Assembly: GCA_037576195.1 (NCBI GenBank)
Contig: CM075101.1
Location: 42,780,001 to 42,844,000, forward strand
Origin: Phytoseiulus persimilis
Taxonomy: Eukaryota; Arthropoda; Arachnida; Mesostigmata; Phytoseiidae
DNA length: 64,000 nucleotides
Direction: 5' to 3'
Position 1 is the first letter of the stretch, and each line of letters opens with the position of its first letter. Both the position numbers and the translations under genes were made by a program. The notes beneath the pieces are model-generated. The model saw nothing but the letters and a program-made list of their open reading frames with translations, was not told the DNA's origin and searched no databases. Positions 21,937 to 33,615 of the stretch are shown here, piece after piece.

Positions 21937-23106
21937 CCTCGAGTTCTGGAGGATCGAACCGACCAGTCTCTGACACTCGATCGGTTCAAAACGGACTCAT
22001 AGTTTGACGAGTATGCTCTGTGGGGCAATTGTTCAGGCTTGATGGAGCTTCTTGAGCTGCGCTTCTGCTGTGTTTTGCGGAGCACATGTTCCTCCATCGA
22101 GATGTGCCAATTGCTCGAGATCGGTCTTTCAACCGAAGTCGATCGATTGAGCGTCGACGTTTCCCGGTTACTCAAGAGTGAAACCTATATGACAAATTAT
22201 TGATTTTGCGGGTCGATGCCTAAATTGTACCCCTTTTGGTCGAGAGTACGTGCGAGAAATTTCGTTTCGATTTTCGGCCTCTAGATGTCGGTTCCACATC
22301 GTTATCTGCCTATTCAGACACTTTTCGCCCATAGGATGTCCGGAAACCGACCGGCGGCCGTTCCGAGAATATTTCCCGAACCTGAACTGTCTTCTCAGCG
22401 ACCACGTAGCTTTTTCTTCGAAGTCCCGGTTCGAATTTTCTCGCGATGTGATCCGTATGCCGTAAGTCTTCCTTCGATAGATCGACCAGCCCAATCTCTT
22501 CGATCGAGGAACGCAAAACTGACGTGTTCAGCTCCGGCTGTCGAAAAAAGAGAGCCGCGTCTCGGGCTCTAGCGGAAGTACCCTGACTCGAGTTCAATAC
22601 AGTTTGAGTGGTTCAAGCATGTCGGATAAACTCTCCGATTTCGAGGATCACTTTCGGCGGACAAATCCGCTTTCCGGCCCTTGTCGCGCCATCCCCCGTG
22701 TTAGTTTAACGGGATGAATGCTCTCATCACGGGGCTCTGATTTCTATGAACTTCACATTCTCGCGCATACAATGCTATTTGTGGTTGCGCGGTGGTCGCA
22801 GATCGGTAGGCTCTCTACACGGTGCCACCCCCTTTCCCCATACCGATCTGCAACCGCCATCGCTAGCAGCCCACCACACGACTCTTCAAAAACAGTGACG
22901 TCAGATCCGCGGAAACCAGTTCCAGTAACCATTTCTGTACGACATTTTGTGGCTCAGATAATGAAAGTCACTCTTCGTCGCAGCCGCGGTGTACCTGATT
23001 GGAACATCCGGGATGATACCTCAACGCGCGTTGACCAGCTCGAAGCTCTCCTCACACTCCCTGCCTTCTTCTGAAGGCGAAATCGAGGAAAGGTGGTTCA
23101 TGTAGC
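21937..23106 (+). repeat. 2.5-kb tandem unit, copy C (truncated)
   Basis: Third copy, ending within the sequence TTCAGAGGCTGC. Minisatellite array 3 follows directly. The BTB exon of this copy is therefore absent from the window. A small deletion relative to A and B is visible near 22685 (before CGCGCCATCC). Confidence 0.93.
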
Positions 23107-23888
23107 GACTTCAGCTTCAGAGGCTGCTTGGAAAGTAATGGCCAGATTGGTCCCGGGATCATCCCTCCAGAGTTGGAAAGTAATGGCCAGATTGGTCCCG
23201 GAATCACCCCTCCAGAGTTGGAAAGTAATGGCCAGATTGGTCTCGGAATCACCCCTCCAGAGTTGGAAACTAATGGCCAGACTGGTCTCGGAATCACCCC
23301 TCCAGAGTTGGAAAGTTATTGCCAGATTGGTCCCGGAATCACCCCTCCAGAGTTGGAGAGTTATGGCCAGATTGGTCCCGGAATCACCCCTCCAGAGTTG
23401 GAAAGTAATGGCCAGATGGTCTCGGAATCACCCCTCCAGAGTTGGAAAGTTATGGCCAGATTAGTCTCGGAATCACCCCTCCAGAGTTGGAAAGTTATGG
23501 CCAGATTAGTCTCGGAATCACCCCTCCAGAGTTGGAAAGTAATGGCCAGATTGGTCTCGGAATCACCCCTCCATAGTTGGAAAGTAATGACCAGATTGGT
23601 CCCGGAATCACCCCTCCAGACTTGGAAAGTAATGGCCAGATGGCCTCGGATTCACCCCTCCAGAGTTGGAAAGTAGTGGCCAGATTGGTCTCGGAATCAC
23701 CACTCCAGAGTTGGAAAGTAATGGCCAGATTGGTCTCGGAATCACCCCTCCATAGTTGGAAAGTAATGGCCAGATTGGTCCCGGAATCACCCCTCCAGAC
23801 TTGGAAAGTAATGGCCAGATGGTCTCGGATTCACCCCTCCAGAGTTGGAAAGTAGTGGCCAGATTGGTCTCGGAATCACCACTCCAGA
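23107..23888 (+). repeat. 45-bp minisatellite array 3
   Basis: About 17 units of the same 45-bp family, mostly of the GGCCAGATTGG subtype. It interrupts copy C of the 2.5-kb unit on the left and meets a run of T (the reversed poly-A tail of the R1 LINE) on the right. No GC-rich foldback terminus is present. Confidence 0.95.
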
Positions 23889-24083
23889 TTTTTTTTTTTT
23901 TTTGTGAGGCGGGTGGAGGAATCCCTTCGGACGAACAGGTCTCCAAGTCGTGAACAGTGAGGTGATTCCTCTAAAACTCCACCCTCCGCTCCGGGTGCTC
24001 CGGGAACCACCAAAAGGCATTACTTCCGGAAACATCCGAGCCGACTGCTTGAAAGACTTCTCAAAAGAAACTCAAAGAGCTTG

Positions 24084-27000
24084 TCACCTTGTTCTGCTCT
24101 CGTTGTTCGCACCTGTCCAGGCCGATCTCTGTGTCGGGCGGGCCATTCTGTGCTGTTCCATCCTGCCGTTTCGGCGGCAGCGCTTCAGAGTGGGATCCAG
24201 GGGTTGGTCCATGTTCTCCTTCGTGAGATCTACAGTTTGGCGCCCGTCGGGGGGTCTCAATCCCTCGACGGCGCCCATGGGGCCGCACCTTCCCCATGGG
24301 CCAGCGTGACCAATCCAGTCATACATATCGTCGTCATCTTGGTCACGCGGCGCCGTCGTTCGTTGCGGCTGAGGAGACTGTCGGCTTGGCGCACGGAGGC
24401 TTCGCTTCTTGAGCATGATGCATGCTACCTTTCTGCTGATCAGTTTCCATTTTTCTTCTGACTCGAGCATTTCACGCACCAGTTCCGGGACGGTTCCCGC
24501 GTCGATGCCGCTTCTTTCCTTCCGAAACGTGGCACACTCGATGATGGTGTGGTGAACGTCGTCCTCAGTCCCCGTGGGGCAAAACTTGCAGGTTGGGTCC
24601 GTCGATTTCTTTATGGAGTGTAGGTATTTCTCGAAGTCTCCATGGCCCGTTAGAATCTGCGTCGTGAAGTAGCTGAGTTCGCCGAGTTCTCGCTCTCTCC
24701 ATGTTGCGATGCTCGGGATGAGTTCGTGTGTCCATCTTCCGGTGGGTGTCTCGTCCCAGGTCTTCTGCCATCTCATCAGGGTTTCATCCTCAATGTCTTC
24801 GTCTGTTCTCCCTGGTTCATCTTCATTTTCTGAGTTATAGGGGCGGTCTCTGTGGGTGTCTTCGCGATACTTCTGGGCCCTTTCTTCCGCCAGGAGAGGC
24901 AACGCTGTGGTGCCGGCGAGGACCATGATTGCTGCTGTCGAGACTGTTCGGTAGCACCGAGTGATTCGAATGCCCATGACTCTTTGGGATCTTTCCAGAG
25001 CTTCTCGATTGTGCTGCATTATCAGGGCGTTTTTCGACCAGGTAGGGGCCGTAGAGAGCCACCGACTCTGCAACTGTCGCGAGGACGTGTTCTGTTCCCT
25101 TGAGGTGGTGTTGCAGAATAACGCCGAGATGCTTGGCCGTTTTCGTAAACACGATAGGGTGTCCCTTAACCTGAAGGACGGGGAGGTCGTCGATTCTGCG
25201 CTTAAGCAGCATCACCGCCTCTGTATTTTGTGGGGCCAGCTGTAGAAAGTTTCCGTCCATCCAGAGTGAAATGGCGTCTAAGGCATGCTGGGATATTTCC
25301 TGGAGCTCTGAGATACTGCTCGCCTGCGTGATCAGCGCAAGATCGTCCGCGTATGCCAGCGTAGTTGCTCCAGGGGGAAGGTCTATCCCAAGGACTCCGT
25401 CGTAGCCCACATTCCACAGGGTCGGTCCGAGGACCGAGCCCTGCGGAACTCCTGCGCTCATGATGTGTTCGTTCCCTTCTCCGTCAACGATCTTTCTGTC
25501 CTCGAGGTATGAGCTGAGAATGCGGCGAAGGTATGGTGAGATCTGCTTGTGTCTGAGTGCTCTCAGAACCACCTGCCGTTCGATCGAATTGAATGCGTTC
25601 TTCATATCGAAGAGTATGATGGCACATCTATTCCTTCGTTGCCATGGTCTCTGTTTCTCAGTGGCTATGATGTCATAGACCCTGTCGAGTGCGGTAAGAG
25701 TTGACCTTCCTCGACGGAAACCGAACTGGTTTGGCGACTGGGCATCTCTGTCCTCCAGTTCGTCTTGTAGTCTGCAATTGAGTGTCGTCTCGACGCCCTT
25801 CGCAATCGTATTCAGGAGACAGATCGATTGGAATGCCCCTGGGGCGGACTCCGGAATCAGGACGAGCTTGGCTCTCTTCCATCTTGGAGGGAAGACTCCG
25901 CTTGCGAGGACTCTGTTGACCATCTGAGCGAGGAGGGCCGGCCATCTCTCCATGAGTACCTTGGTTGCCTCTGCTGGAACACCATCGGGTCCGGGGGCCT
26001 TATTCGTCGCCATCCTGTCTGCTGCCGCAATCACTTCTTGCTTTGTCACCGGTGGGATGTCTTGTTCCTCGACTTCCGTATGTTCTCTGTTGAAGGTTTG
26101 ACCCGCTGGAAACAGCTGTTTGACAGCTGTGCGGAGGGCCTCCGTGGTGAGCTTGAGCCTTCGGCTCCCCAGTTTCTCCCTAATGATCTTGTAGGGTAGG
26201 CCCCATGTATCTTCTTTGAGTTGTGCAACAAGTTTCTTCCAACTGTCTCTCTTAGCGTTGAGGATTCCCTTCGCGTACGTCCTCCGCGCTTCAAGGTATG
26301 AGTGCCGTAGTTCTTGAACCACTTTGGGCTGATCACCTCGGCGGCCCTTTTGGCGTGTGTAGAGTCTTCTAAGCTTATTGGTCCTCTCCCGCGCCTCCGA
26401 GATTTTCGCATTCCACCAGTAGGTGGGTTTTCTTCCTCTGACGTGTGGAGAGACCGGCGGTGAAGCCCTCTCACAGGCCTCGGAGAGAATCTCCGTAGCA
26501 TCGTCGGAGTCCATCTCGATTTCCTCATTTTTGAAAAAATAGCACACGCTGTCAATGTGACCGACGAACTTGCGCCAATATATTTTTGCTGCCGTCCAGC
26601 AGGGGGGCGGGGGTGGGTGATTGTCTCCCTTCGCTGAGTCTCTGGAAGTATATTCAACATATCGATGATCGCTTAGTGACTCTTGATCATCCCGAACTCT
26701 CCATCCGTCTATGGTCCCCGGAGCCGAAGCGAAGGTGAGATCTATGTAGGTTTCGCTATCTCTTCCCACAAAGGTTGGGGTTCGCCCGTCGTTGAGCAGG
26801 TGAAGTCCATGTTTAGCTGTCAGATCTTCGAACTCTCTTCCGGCTCCACTGGTTCTATCGCCTCCCCAAGCTTTTGAATGCGCGTTGAAATCGCCCGCTA
26901 GTACTTTGTTCTTTTTTGTGCTTATGAGGGTGTTATCTAGTTTTTGTACGTATTCTTCAAATTCGTCTGGCCTGGCGTTCGGTGAGATGTAGCACCCAAC

Positions 27001-27318
27001 GATCGACAGGTTCTTGTCCGCCAGGGTGACTGTGACGATTCCTCTGACGGTCGTCTTACTCTCAATGCGGGTGTTGCCTGTTATCCAGACTGCCGCATCG
27101 GCTTCGTCGTCGGCGATCCATCCCTCATCTTTCTCACTCGAATCAGCTGATATCTTTCCATTTGCCTCGGACATGATGACGATGTCTATCATCTCCTCCC
27201 TGACCTTCTTCTCCATTGCAAGGTGCGCTGCTCGCGCGCGGTGGAGGTTTATCTGGAGAAACTTCATAGTGGATGTGGGGTTTCTGGCACCTTCTTCCCA
27301 TTCTTCATTACATACCAC
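24084..27318 (-). pseudogene. R1-type ORF2: endonuclease, reverse transcriptase, terminal zinc motif
   Basis: The frame 27318-24835 starts in a non-ATG context. The first Met (in TMKFLQINLHRARAAH) opens the endonuclease block I, and VLAGDFNAHSKAWGG and LTFASAPGTIDGW follow. The RT has NKAPGPDGVPAEAT, FDMKNAFNSI, GVPQGSVLGPTLWN and the catalytic TLAYADDLALI. Near 25060 the frame shifts. The remainder is read in the 25073-24084 frame, with ELIPSIATWRERELGELSYF, TQILTGHGDFEKYLHSI and the terminal CCHC (CKFCPTGTEDDVHHTIIEC). This order and these motifs are those of R1-clade LINEs. One indel is the only visible break in ORF2, so decay is mild. Confidence 0.92.
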
Positions 27319-27455
27319 TCCTCTGTAGTGCTAGCGCTTGCTGTAGGGGCTGTAGGTTCCTGGTTGGCCTCTGCGCTTGTTGTGGCATTTTGGCGAACTT
27401 GCTGCTGCGCTGGTCTTCTGATGCCGAGCGTTCTTTCGCGAAGTCCCTGAACGAT

Positions 27456-27879
27456 TCATCTGTGTTCAGGGCAGTTTCCTGAGTAGGCGGAATGACCCGC
27501 TGCTCCACAGCTTCCACATGCGATCGCCTCAGCTTTGCATTCTTTGCTCTGGTGTCCTTCGTTTCCACATCCATAGCATTTCCTTGCTGAGACCACTGTT
27601 GATGTGCACTGATGAGATCGGTGTCCAACTCCTAGGCATCTGTAGCAAATTGGGACTTCTTCCCAGGGTCTGAAGGGGCAGTGCTGCCATCCGATATTTA
27701 TCCTGCAGATTCGCAGGATACGGTCAGCATCCAGTCTAGAGACCCTGATGAGCGCCGTCCTTGCTCCTCTGTCGTTTTCTCTTAGCCTCTCAACTTTGAT
27801 GGCCCCTGGTTCTTTGTGACCGAGCATCGTTCGGACTTCTTCATCGACCTCCTCTTCATCCGTGCAGAGGTCGAGATTG
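27456..27879 (-). pseudogene. R1-type ORF1, C-terminal part with zinc knuckles
   Basis: Continuation of ORF1 after the hAT. An RNA-binding stretch (RVSRLDADRILRICRINIGW) precedes three CCHC-type knuckles: CYRCLGVGHRSHQC, CYGCGNEGHQSKEC and CGSCGAAGHSAYSGNC. The frame closes at 27456. Another frame is open across the end (27628-27308) and would reach the ORF2 start, so either ORF1 ends just after the third knuckle or an indel is present. These knuckles would bind the element's RNA in the ribonucleoprotein particle. Confidence 0.85.
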
Positions 27880-27887
27880 CTGATGAG

Positions 27888-30286
27888 TAGGGCCCGAAAT
27901 TTTATGCACGAAGATATGCATGAAAATATGCATAATATGCATGAAAATATGCACATTATGCATGAAAATATGCATGAAGAACCGCGAAATCAGCGCAAAA
28001 GTATGCATAAGATCATGCGGAGAAATAAGTGAGAATGCTCGACAACATGCGAGGTACTAGAACCGTGGCAAGATTCGGGCGGAATCATGGTTAGACTGTA
28101 TCGATCTGAATTATCTGATATCAGTTCCACCTACAGTCCGCAAAGATATGGCAAAAGTCGTCTCTCGGGTAGAAAGAGCATCTCGATACAAATATCCCAA
28201 AAAGGTCTCCTAGAGCTGGAACATATCACGAGCTTGAGTTGGTCGACGGACTTGGCAGCCTCTAGCTCCATGTCGGATGTGCGATCGCAAGACGACCATA
28301 ACATGACGAACTGATGTCGAACAGAGATGAGCTGAATAGCATGTCTTGAGAATCTCAAATGACGGGCCACCATCATCTGTGCCGCATTACCGAGCAGAAT
28401 TTCGCAGCGCGCGGGTCTCCGTGCTCACGCCACAATTTCCAGTATCGCTAAGTTATAGACAACCATGGGAAAACCGAAGCCCTCAGCCGAGGACCTCGTG
28501 CAGCAGTTCGGACCAGACTTATTCTCCAGTGCTGGAGACACTGTTTCTTGTGATGTGTGCTCAAGAACTTTTGCCGGAACTCGGAAGTTCACTCTCGATC
28601 AGCATGTCAGAACCGCAAGGCATAAGCAAGCATTGGAACTCCGGGAATCCAACTTGGACAGAAGAGCAGAGCGGGTTGGGAGGTTCGAAGACGGTCGACT
28701 TCGAAGAAGCCCTTTCTCGTCAGAGCTCTGTGAGGCTTTTCTGAAGGCGGATATACCGCTTGAGAAACTCCAAAACCAGCATCTGAGAAACTTTCTTGAA
28801 TCCTGGTGCTCCCAGCATGCGCCATCTTCGACTAGCCTCCGGGAGAACTACGTTCCGGTATTGTACGAAGAAACTCTAGAGAGAATGAGAAATTCGGTCG
28901 GTGATTCGCCCACATGGGTCTCCATGGATGAGACCACAGATTCGTGCGGACGTTTCGTAGCCAATGTGATCATTGGTGAGCTGATAGTAGGACGCCCTGG
29001 TGAAAGTTTCCTGTTGGCTTGCGAGGCTCTATCAGCGACGAATTCGACCACGATCGCTCAGCACTTCTGCAAAAGCCTGGCAATCCTGTGGCGAAGCGAA
29101 ACCCATCATGAACGCGTGCTCCTCTTCGTCACAGATGCAGCTTCGTACATGAAGAAAGCCGGTCAAACGCTGCAAGGACTCTTCCCAAAAATGTGCCACG
29201 TGACTTGTGTGGCGCATGGACTCCACAGAGTCGCGGAAGTTCAGCAAAGTTTCCCAGACGTGGATAGTCTCATCGCCAACATGAAGAAGATCTTCCTGAA
29301 AGCGCCGTCTAGAGTTCAAGCCTTCAAAGCCGCCCTGGACATTCCTTTGCCGCCGTCCCCGATCGTCACGCGTTGGGGGACTTGGATCCAGGCCGTCGCT
29401 TACTATGCGGCTCACTTCGAGAACCTCAAGAACTTTATTAGCGACCACCTTGACGCCGATGAAGCAACTTCGATTTCGAGAGCTAGAGAAGTGTTTGGGA
29501 AGTCCTCGCTCAAAACAGATCTCGCAACTATAGGCAGCATGTTCGGGGCTTTGCCAACGATAATCGAAAAACTTGAAACGAAAGGCATGCCACTCTTGGA
29601 CGCGATGAGTATAATCGGAGAGTTCCGATCGGAAATGAGGAACATTCGAGGTCCACGGCTGAGTAACGTCCGAGATAGAGCTTCAACAGTTTTCGGAAAC
29701 AACGTCGGATTACAACAGCTCTCCTTGATCGCCGCCTCACTCCAGGGCGTTAGTAGCGAGGAAATCATCCAAGCGATCGAAAATTACACTGTCCATGATC
29801 TTTCGCGATTTAGATTTGCTCCCGTAGTCTCTGTCGAAGTGGAACGATCTTTCTCGAAGTTCAAAGCCTTTTTGCGGAATAACCGGAGGAGTTTTGACTT
29901 TGAGAACATGAAGGCCTATGTGGTTGTACTTTGCAACCATTGAATGATACCAGCGATCGGCAAATTAGAAAGAGTAAAGTACACGGCAATACCGTCTGTA
30001 AAACTACATATTCACAACCATGCGCCGGGCTGGTCTCTGGTCTCCACTCCCCACATAGAACCAAGCTGTCAATGTCAAACGTATCATATGATTCAATACG
30101 GAAGAAGGGTTGTATGCTTACCTCATCAAATGTAGTCAATCAAGTACACTGATGCATCTTTCAGCACAAGTTCCAGTCCATAAACATACTGCATATGCAC
30201 ATGCATGCTGCATATGCAGTATGCTTAATCATGTCCAGGTGCATACTGCATATGCAGTATGCATATGCATGAAATTTCGGGCCCTA
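27888..30286 (+). mobile_element. hAT transposon 1 (intact, 8-bp TSD)
   Basis: 2,399 bp with terminal inverted repeats beginning TAGGGCCCGAAATTT on both sides. It is flanked by the perfect 8-bp target duplication CTGATGAG (27880-27887 and 30287-30294). An 8-bp TSD and TA-starting TIRs are the hAT hallmark. The subterminal regions are full of ATGCAT and TATGCA words, direct and inverted (27896-27980 and 30180-30270). Such words may be transposase binding sites. It encodes a single intact transposase and has split the R1 ORF1. Confidence 0.96.
28465..29943 (+). CDS. hAT-family transposase, intact
   Basis: 492 codons, ATG in good context (ACCATGG), no internal stop. The N-terminus has a BED-like zinc finger (CDVCSRTFAG, then H and H about 18 residues on). 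Catalytic triad candidates are the Asp in WVSMDETTDS, the Asp in LLFVTDAASYMKKAG and the Glu in VVSVEVERSFSKFKAF. A CVAHGLHRVAE motif (C..H) lies in the insertion domain. The C-terminus is the hAT dimerisation region (RRSFDFENMKAYVVVLCNH). The enzyme would bind the element's ends and cut and paste it. Its length and layout resemble short BED-hAT transposases. The clean frame, perfect TSD and near-perfect TIRs suggest recent or current activity. Confidence 0.93.
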   Translation: MGKPKPSAEDLVQQFGPDLFSSAGDTVSCDVCSRTFAGTRKFTLDQHVRTARHKQALELRESNLDRRAERVGRFEDGRLRRSPFSSELCEAFLKADIPLEKLQNQHLRNFLESWCSQHAPSSTSLRENYVPVLYEETLERMRNSVGDSPTWVSMDETTDSCGRFVANVIIGELIVGRPGESFLLACEALSATNSTTIAQHFCKSLAILWRSETHHERVLLFVTDAASYMKKAGQTLQGLFPKMCHVTCVAHGLHRVAEVQQSFPDVDSLIANMKKIFLKAPSRVQAFKAALDIPLPPSPIVTRWGTWIQAVAYYAAHFENLKNFISDHLDADEATSISRAREVFGKSSLKTDLATIGSMFGALPTIIEKLETKGMPLLDAMSIIGEFRSEMRNIRGPRLSNVRDRASTVFGNNVGLQQLSLIAASLQGVSSEEIIQAIENYTVHDLSRFRFAPVVSVEVERSFSKFKAFLRNNRRSFDFENMKAYVVVLCNH

Positions 30287-32270
30287 CTGATGAGTACAGT
30301 CGAGTTATGAGGTGCTGCCCTAGTCTCCGCGGTGAGTTTCATCTCCTCCGTGATGAACTGTGCGAAGTTCTTCTGACCACCGTTTCGGGTTTCCTTGATG
30401 CTCAGTTGGAGTCCTCGCTCGGTCTTCTGCACACCCTTGATGTCGATACCGAGGGCCTTGGTGTCGGTCTTTTCCCTGAGATTTCTCAGCATTGCAGCGT
30501 AGGAGGAGTCTCCTGCCTCGACGATGACCGTCCCTTGTTGGAACCTCGTCGGGAGTCTCTTCGTGGGTGGGACCCTGCTGCTTCCTGAAGACAGCGATTT
30601 CGTGGAGATCTCTACCTCTGTCCGGACTTCGTTGACAACCCATAGCGCTTCGACGATCTTTCTGACTTTTTCGGTGCCGAACCTGTCCGGGAGCTTGAAA
30701 CGGACTCTCTCCTCTCCGTTGTGGGTTCCTTTAATGATGGGTCCGATCTTCTGTAGCATATCTGCCAGGTCGAGGGCCGTGGAATCATTCCGGATTCGTC
30801 CTATGATGAGGGTTCTGTGCTCGACCTCTGGTGCCTCGTCTCCCTGCTCAACTAGAGACGGCGACCGAGGTCGTGGCCACGTTTCCGACTCCGAAGTTTG
30901 TCGATCTGCTTCGCTGCTAGGAATATTTTGGAGACTTGCTCGATGACATTTTCTTCCTTCGGGTCTCTCTTCTCGGCTTCGCAAATCAGTACTCGACAGC
31001 ATTTCCGTCCAGCGATTCCCGCCTTTGTAGTCGACGTCCACTTGAAGGCTTGCCTCGGCCATTCCTCTTCGGCTAGTCCCGCTAGTTCCTCAAGACTTTT
31101 GAGGGCGGTAATTCTCTCCATGAAGGTTGCCGCCCTATCCTCCTCCACCTCCTTCTTCGCATCTGCTGCTTCCTGGCGGGCCTGCTCCTTCCCTTCGCAC
31201 ACTGAGCATGTGGTGGCGTACGGATGGCCCGGTTCGGTATTGCTTGCCGCTTCTTCTAGGGCGTTCGCTCCGATTCTTTCGCGGACCAGGATCTTGACAT
31301 CTCGAACCAGTTTCTGTATTGCCCTGGTCATCTCTCTCGAGAGTTCTTTGATTCCTTCGGCCGTATTTTGTACCAACGCGTACTCAGCCAGATTCTCCAC
31401 CTTGCCACCGATGGCTTCCTGGATGACGGATTCTACCTGCAGGGTGAGAGTGTCGTCTCCTAGGTTGGTTTTCGTCCGCTTGTCCAGCTCCATTTCTTCT
31501 GGAGTCTGTTGTTTCCTCTTCCCAGCCTTGGTCTTCAACGGCGTGGCATCTGATGTGGTGCTCGCCGAAGCTCCGGATGGCTGGATCGAAGTCGGGGCCT
31601 TCTCAATCCGCGAAGCATTTCCTTGGGCTCGTAACTCCCCACCAACCAGAATCCTCGCCAGGTCTGTTCCTACCGCGGTGGCAAGTTTCGACTGTCGTAA
31701 AAACAATGTTCCTGTCATTGTCGGCTGTTGCTGCTTGGTTCTCAGTTCAGTCTCGACTTCCGATTCTGTGTCCATCGTCTCGGTGCTGGCTCCTTGCGTT
31801 CCTTCGTCCGTGGTGGCGGTGTCCTTCTCTGGGGCGATCTGGTCTCCCTGGCCCGCTCTTCTCTCTGTTGGGTCTTCCTTCGACGGGGGTGGACTCCTGG
31901 GAAGTACCATGGTGCCTTCCACCACCCTGTGGCTGTCTTTACAGCTAGTATGTTTCAAGGTTATTTTTCTGTGTGGTTCTTCTTGATATTTCGCCTGTTC
32001 TGTGATTTTCGGGACAGCTCCGCGCGTTGGGAGTCTATGAGTGGCACGGGGGATCGCCCACTTAGAGGCCTTCCGCTGGCGAGGTATGTAAGCACAGCTG
32101 GCCTTCGTAGGGTCCTGGCAGGTCGGAAAAGCTGGCAGAGGGGCCTGGATCTGCGGTGTATCCTGCGGATTCTCGTGCGTAGGGTAGCTCAAGAGTCTAC
32201 TCACCGCTCTCATGAGCAATTGTAGTGGGATGTCTGCGCGGGGCTGAGTTGGCGACAGTTGATCAATCAC
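30287..32270 (-). pseudogene. R1-type ORF1 (Gag), N-terminal and middle part
   Basis: The frame 32270-30852 gives a long Pro/Thr/Gln/Lys-rich, low-complexity N-terminus and then a coiled-coil-like charged region. The frame then shifts in the overlap 30852-31062. The 31062-30287 frame supplies the middle part (HRTLIIGRIRNDS, VRFKLPDRFGTEKV, GTVIVEAGDSSYAAML) and stops where the hAT is inserted. Past the hAT the same protein resumes as NLDLCTDEEEV. No convincing ATG start was chosen. Confidence 0.75.
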
Positions 32271-32290
32271 CCGTAGGTGTGGCCGCGGAG

Positions 32291-33615
32291 TTCCACGAAA
32301 GGTGCCTCGGAGCTACTGGTACTGTCCGGGTATAGGAACTTTGCCCGCAGTGTTTACTATATGAACGCATTTTCAGAGAGAGCGGCCTCCGCCAGCTTGG
32401 CGGTCTGCTACGGGAACGCCGAGAGCTGTTGCTGGGAGAGCGCGACGACAGCGGGGAGTCTAGCGAAGCTACCGAGCATTTCAAGCAAGATCCAGGCGCG
32501 GAACAGCGAGGAGAGCTGGGATGGTTCGCCGGGGGAAAATGAAATTTCCAAAGATTCCATGGTTTACACATGATCCATCGTCAACAATGTCAGTTCAGAT
32601 GGCGAGAAGTCGATACGCAAGGTGATTGGCAGAACATTGGGCCAGGCTCAATACAAGGAGAAGAAGTCCACAGCGAGACGCATTGAGTGATTCTCATCTC
32701 GGACAGGACACAGTGGGATGAAACTCCACGGAACCTCTGGTCTTCGGCGGTTGAAGACCGAAGAACTCCGTGGCCGTGCGGCCTCCTCGGCACTGAAGCG
32801 GATGCGCCATGTGCAGAGTAGTGACTCAGTCGGTTTTTCGCGTCTCCCTCGGAAACGTTCGCTTCCTGGACGGGAAGTGTCCTGGATGAACTCTCCCGGA
32901 ATTCGAAAATGCGTATCATACACTGCCTACCGACCCCTGAAACCTAGAGCCGAACCTCCTCATTACCAACCCTCATCCCTTGTGAAAGTACACGGATTCT
33001 CAATTGTGTTTCGCCCCGCTGTCGTCGGGTGTAGGTAATGGGGCCCCAATGTTCACAGTCCGTTCAGGCGGATGGATGCATTCGTTCATGCTCTCCGTGA
33101 GCGGGCGGTGCTACGTGCTGGCGAGATATGGGGGAGGAGCCCGTCGCCTTAGTGGAGCTTTCGATGAGCTAACAGCCGGTGCTGCGCGATGTTGGGATTG
33201 AATCACGCGTAGAATGAAATCATCCTAGGGAAGCGTTTTTTCTACAGGATTCGAGAGAGCTAGACGGACGGCAGCCACAAGGAAAGTTGCCGAGCCTAGG
33301 TATTGCGAATCTTGGCGCTCAAGTGATGTCGACTGGTCACTGTTTTCAACCTGAACGTGAACCCGTCGAAGGCAATGCTTTTTGCATATCCTGGAATGGA
33401 CAATGCAGTAAGAGGATAGCAATGTTCCTGCGTGCGAGAACAACGAGTCCCACGAGAAAACAGCCACGAAAGAAAACCCCTCGAATCGGAATGGAAATCG
33501 GATCGGAATCATGCTCGACATTCGGTCGGGCCGGTCTCATTCCGTTTACGAGTGTTTATGATGTCATCAGAGTTTACGCGTTTGTATTATGTGATAGCAG
33601 TCTACGAGAATATAT
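32291..33615. other. Interval without a recognised gene; contains one dispersed repeat
   Basis: Both strands show only short frames. A conserved coding-looking patch at 33057-33149 (PFRRMDAFVHALRERAVL on the plus strand) matches a patch at 41163-41255 on the minus strand. Otherwise no domain is recognised. Confidence 0.45.
33057..33149 (+). repeat. Dispersed repeat with conserved reading frame, copy 1
   Basis: About 90 bp whose plus-strand translation includes FRRMDAFVHALRERAVL and continues into EIWGRSPSP. The related copy on the minus strand at 41255-41163 reads FRRMDAFAHALRERAVL. Protein-level conservation exceeds what the flanks show. Origin unknown: a decayed transposon or gene-family fragment. 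Confidence 0.7.

Larger units (their letters stand above)
23889..32290 (-). mobile_element. R1-clade LINE, interrupted by a hAT transposon
   Basis: Minus-strand LINE. The 3' end is a poly-A tail (T run at 23889-23903 on the plus strand). ORF2 encodes an APE-like endonuclease and RT typical of the R1 clade, and ORF1 encodes Gag with three CCHC knuckles. A 2.4-kb hAT sits inside ORF1 (27888-30286). Frameshifts occur in ORF1 (near 30900) and ORF2 (near 25060). The 5' boundary is not sharp; it is placed near 32290, where the ORF1 frame begins. No target-site duplication was found, and the 3' end abuts the 45-bp array. Confidence 0.88.

Noticed and set aside
31728..32225. Plus-strand 165-codon and 362-codon frames at 30.9-32.2 kb
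   Set aside because: Antisense to the R1 ORF1; low-complexity mirror of its Pro/Thr-rich N-terminus.
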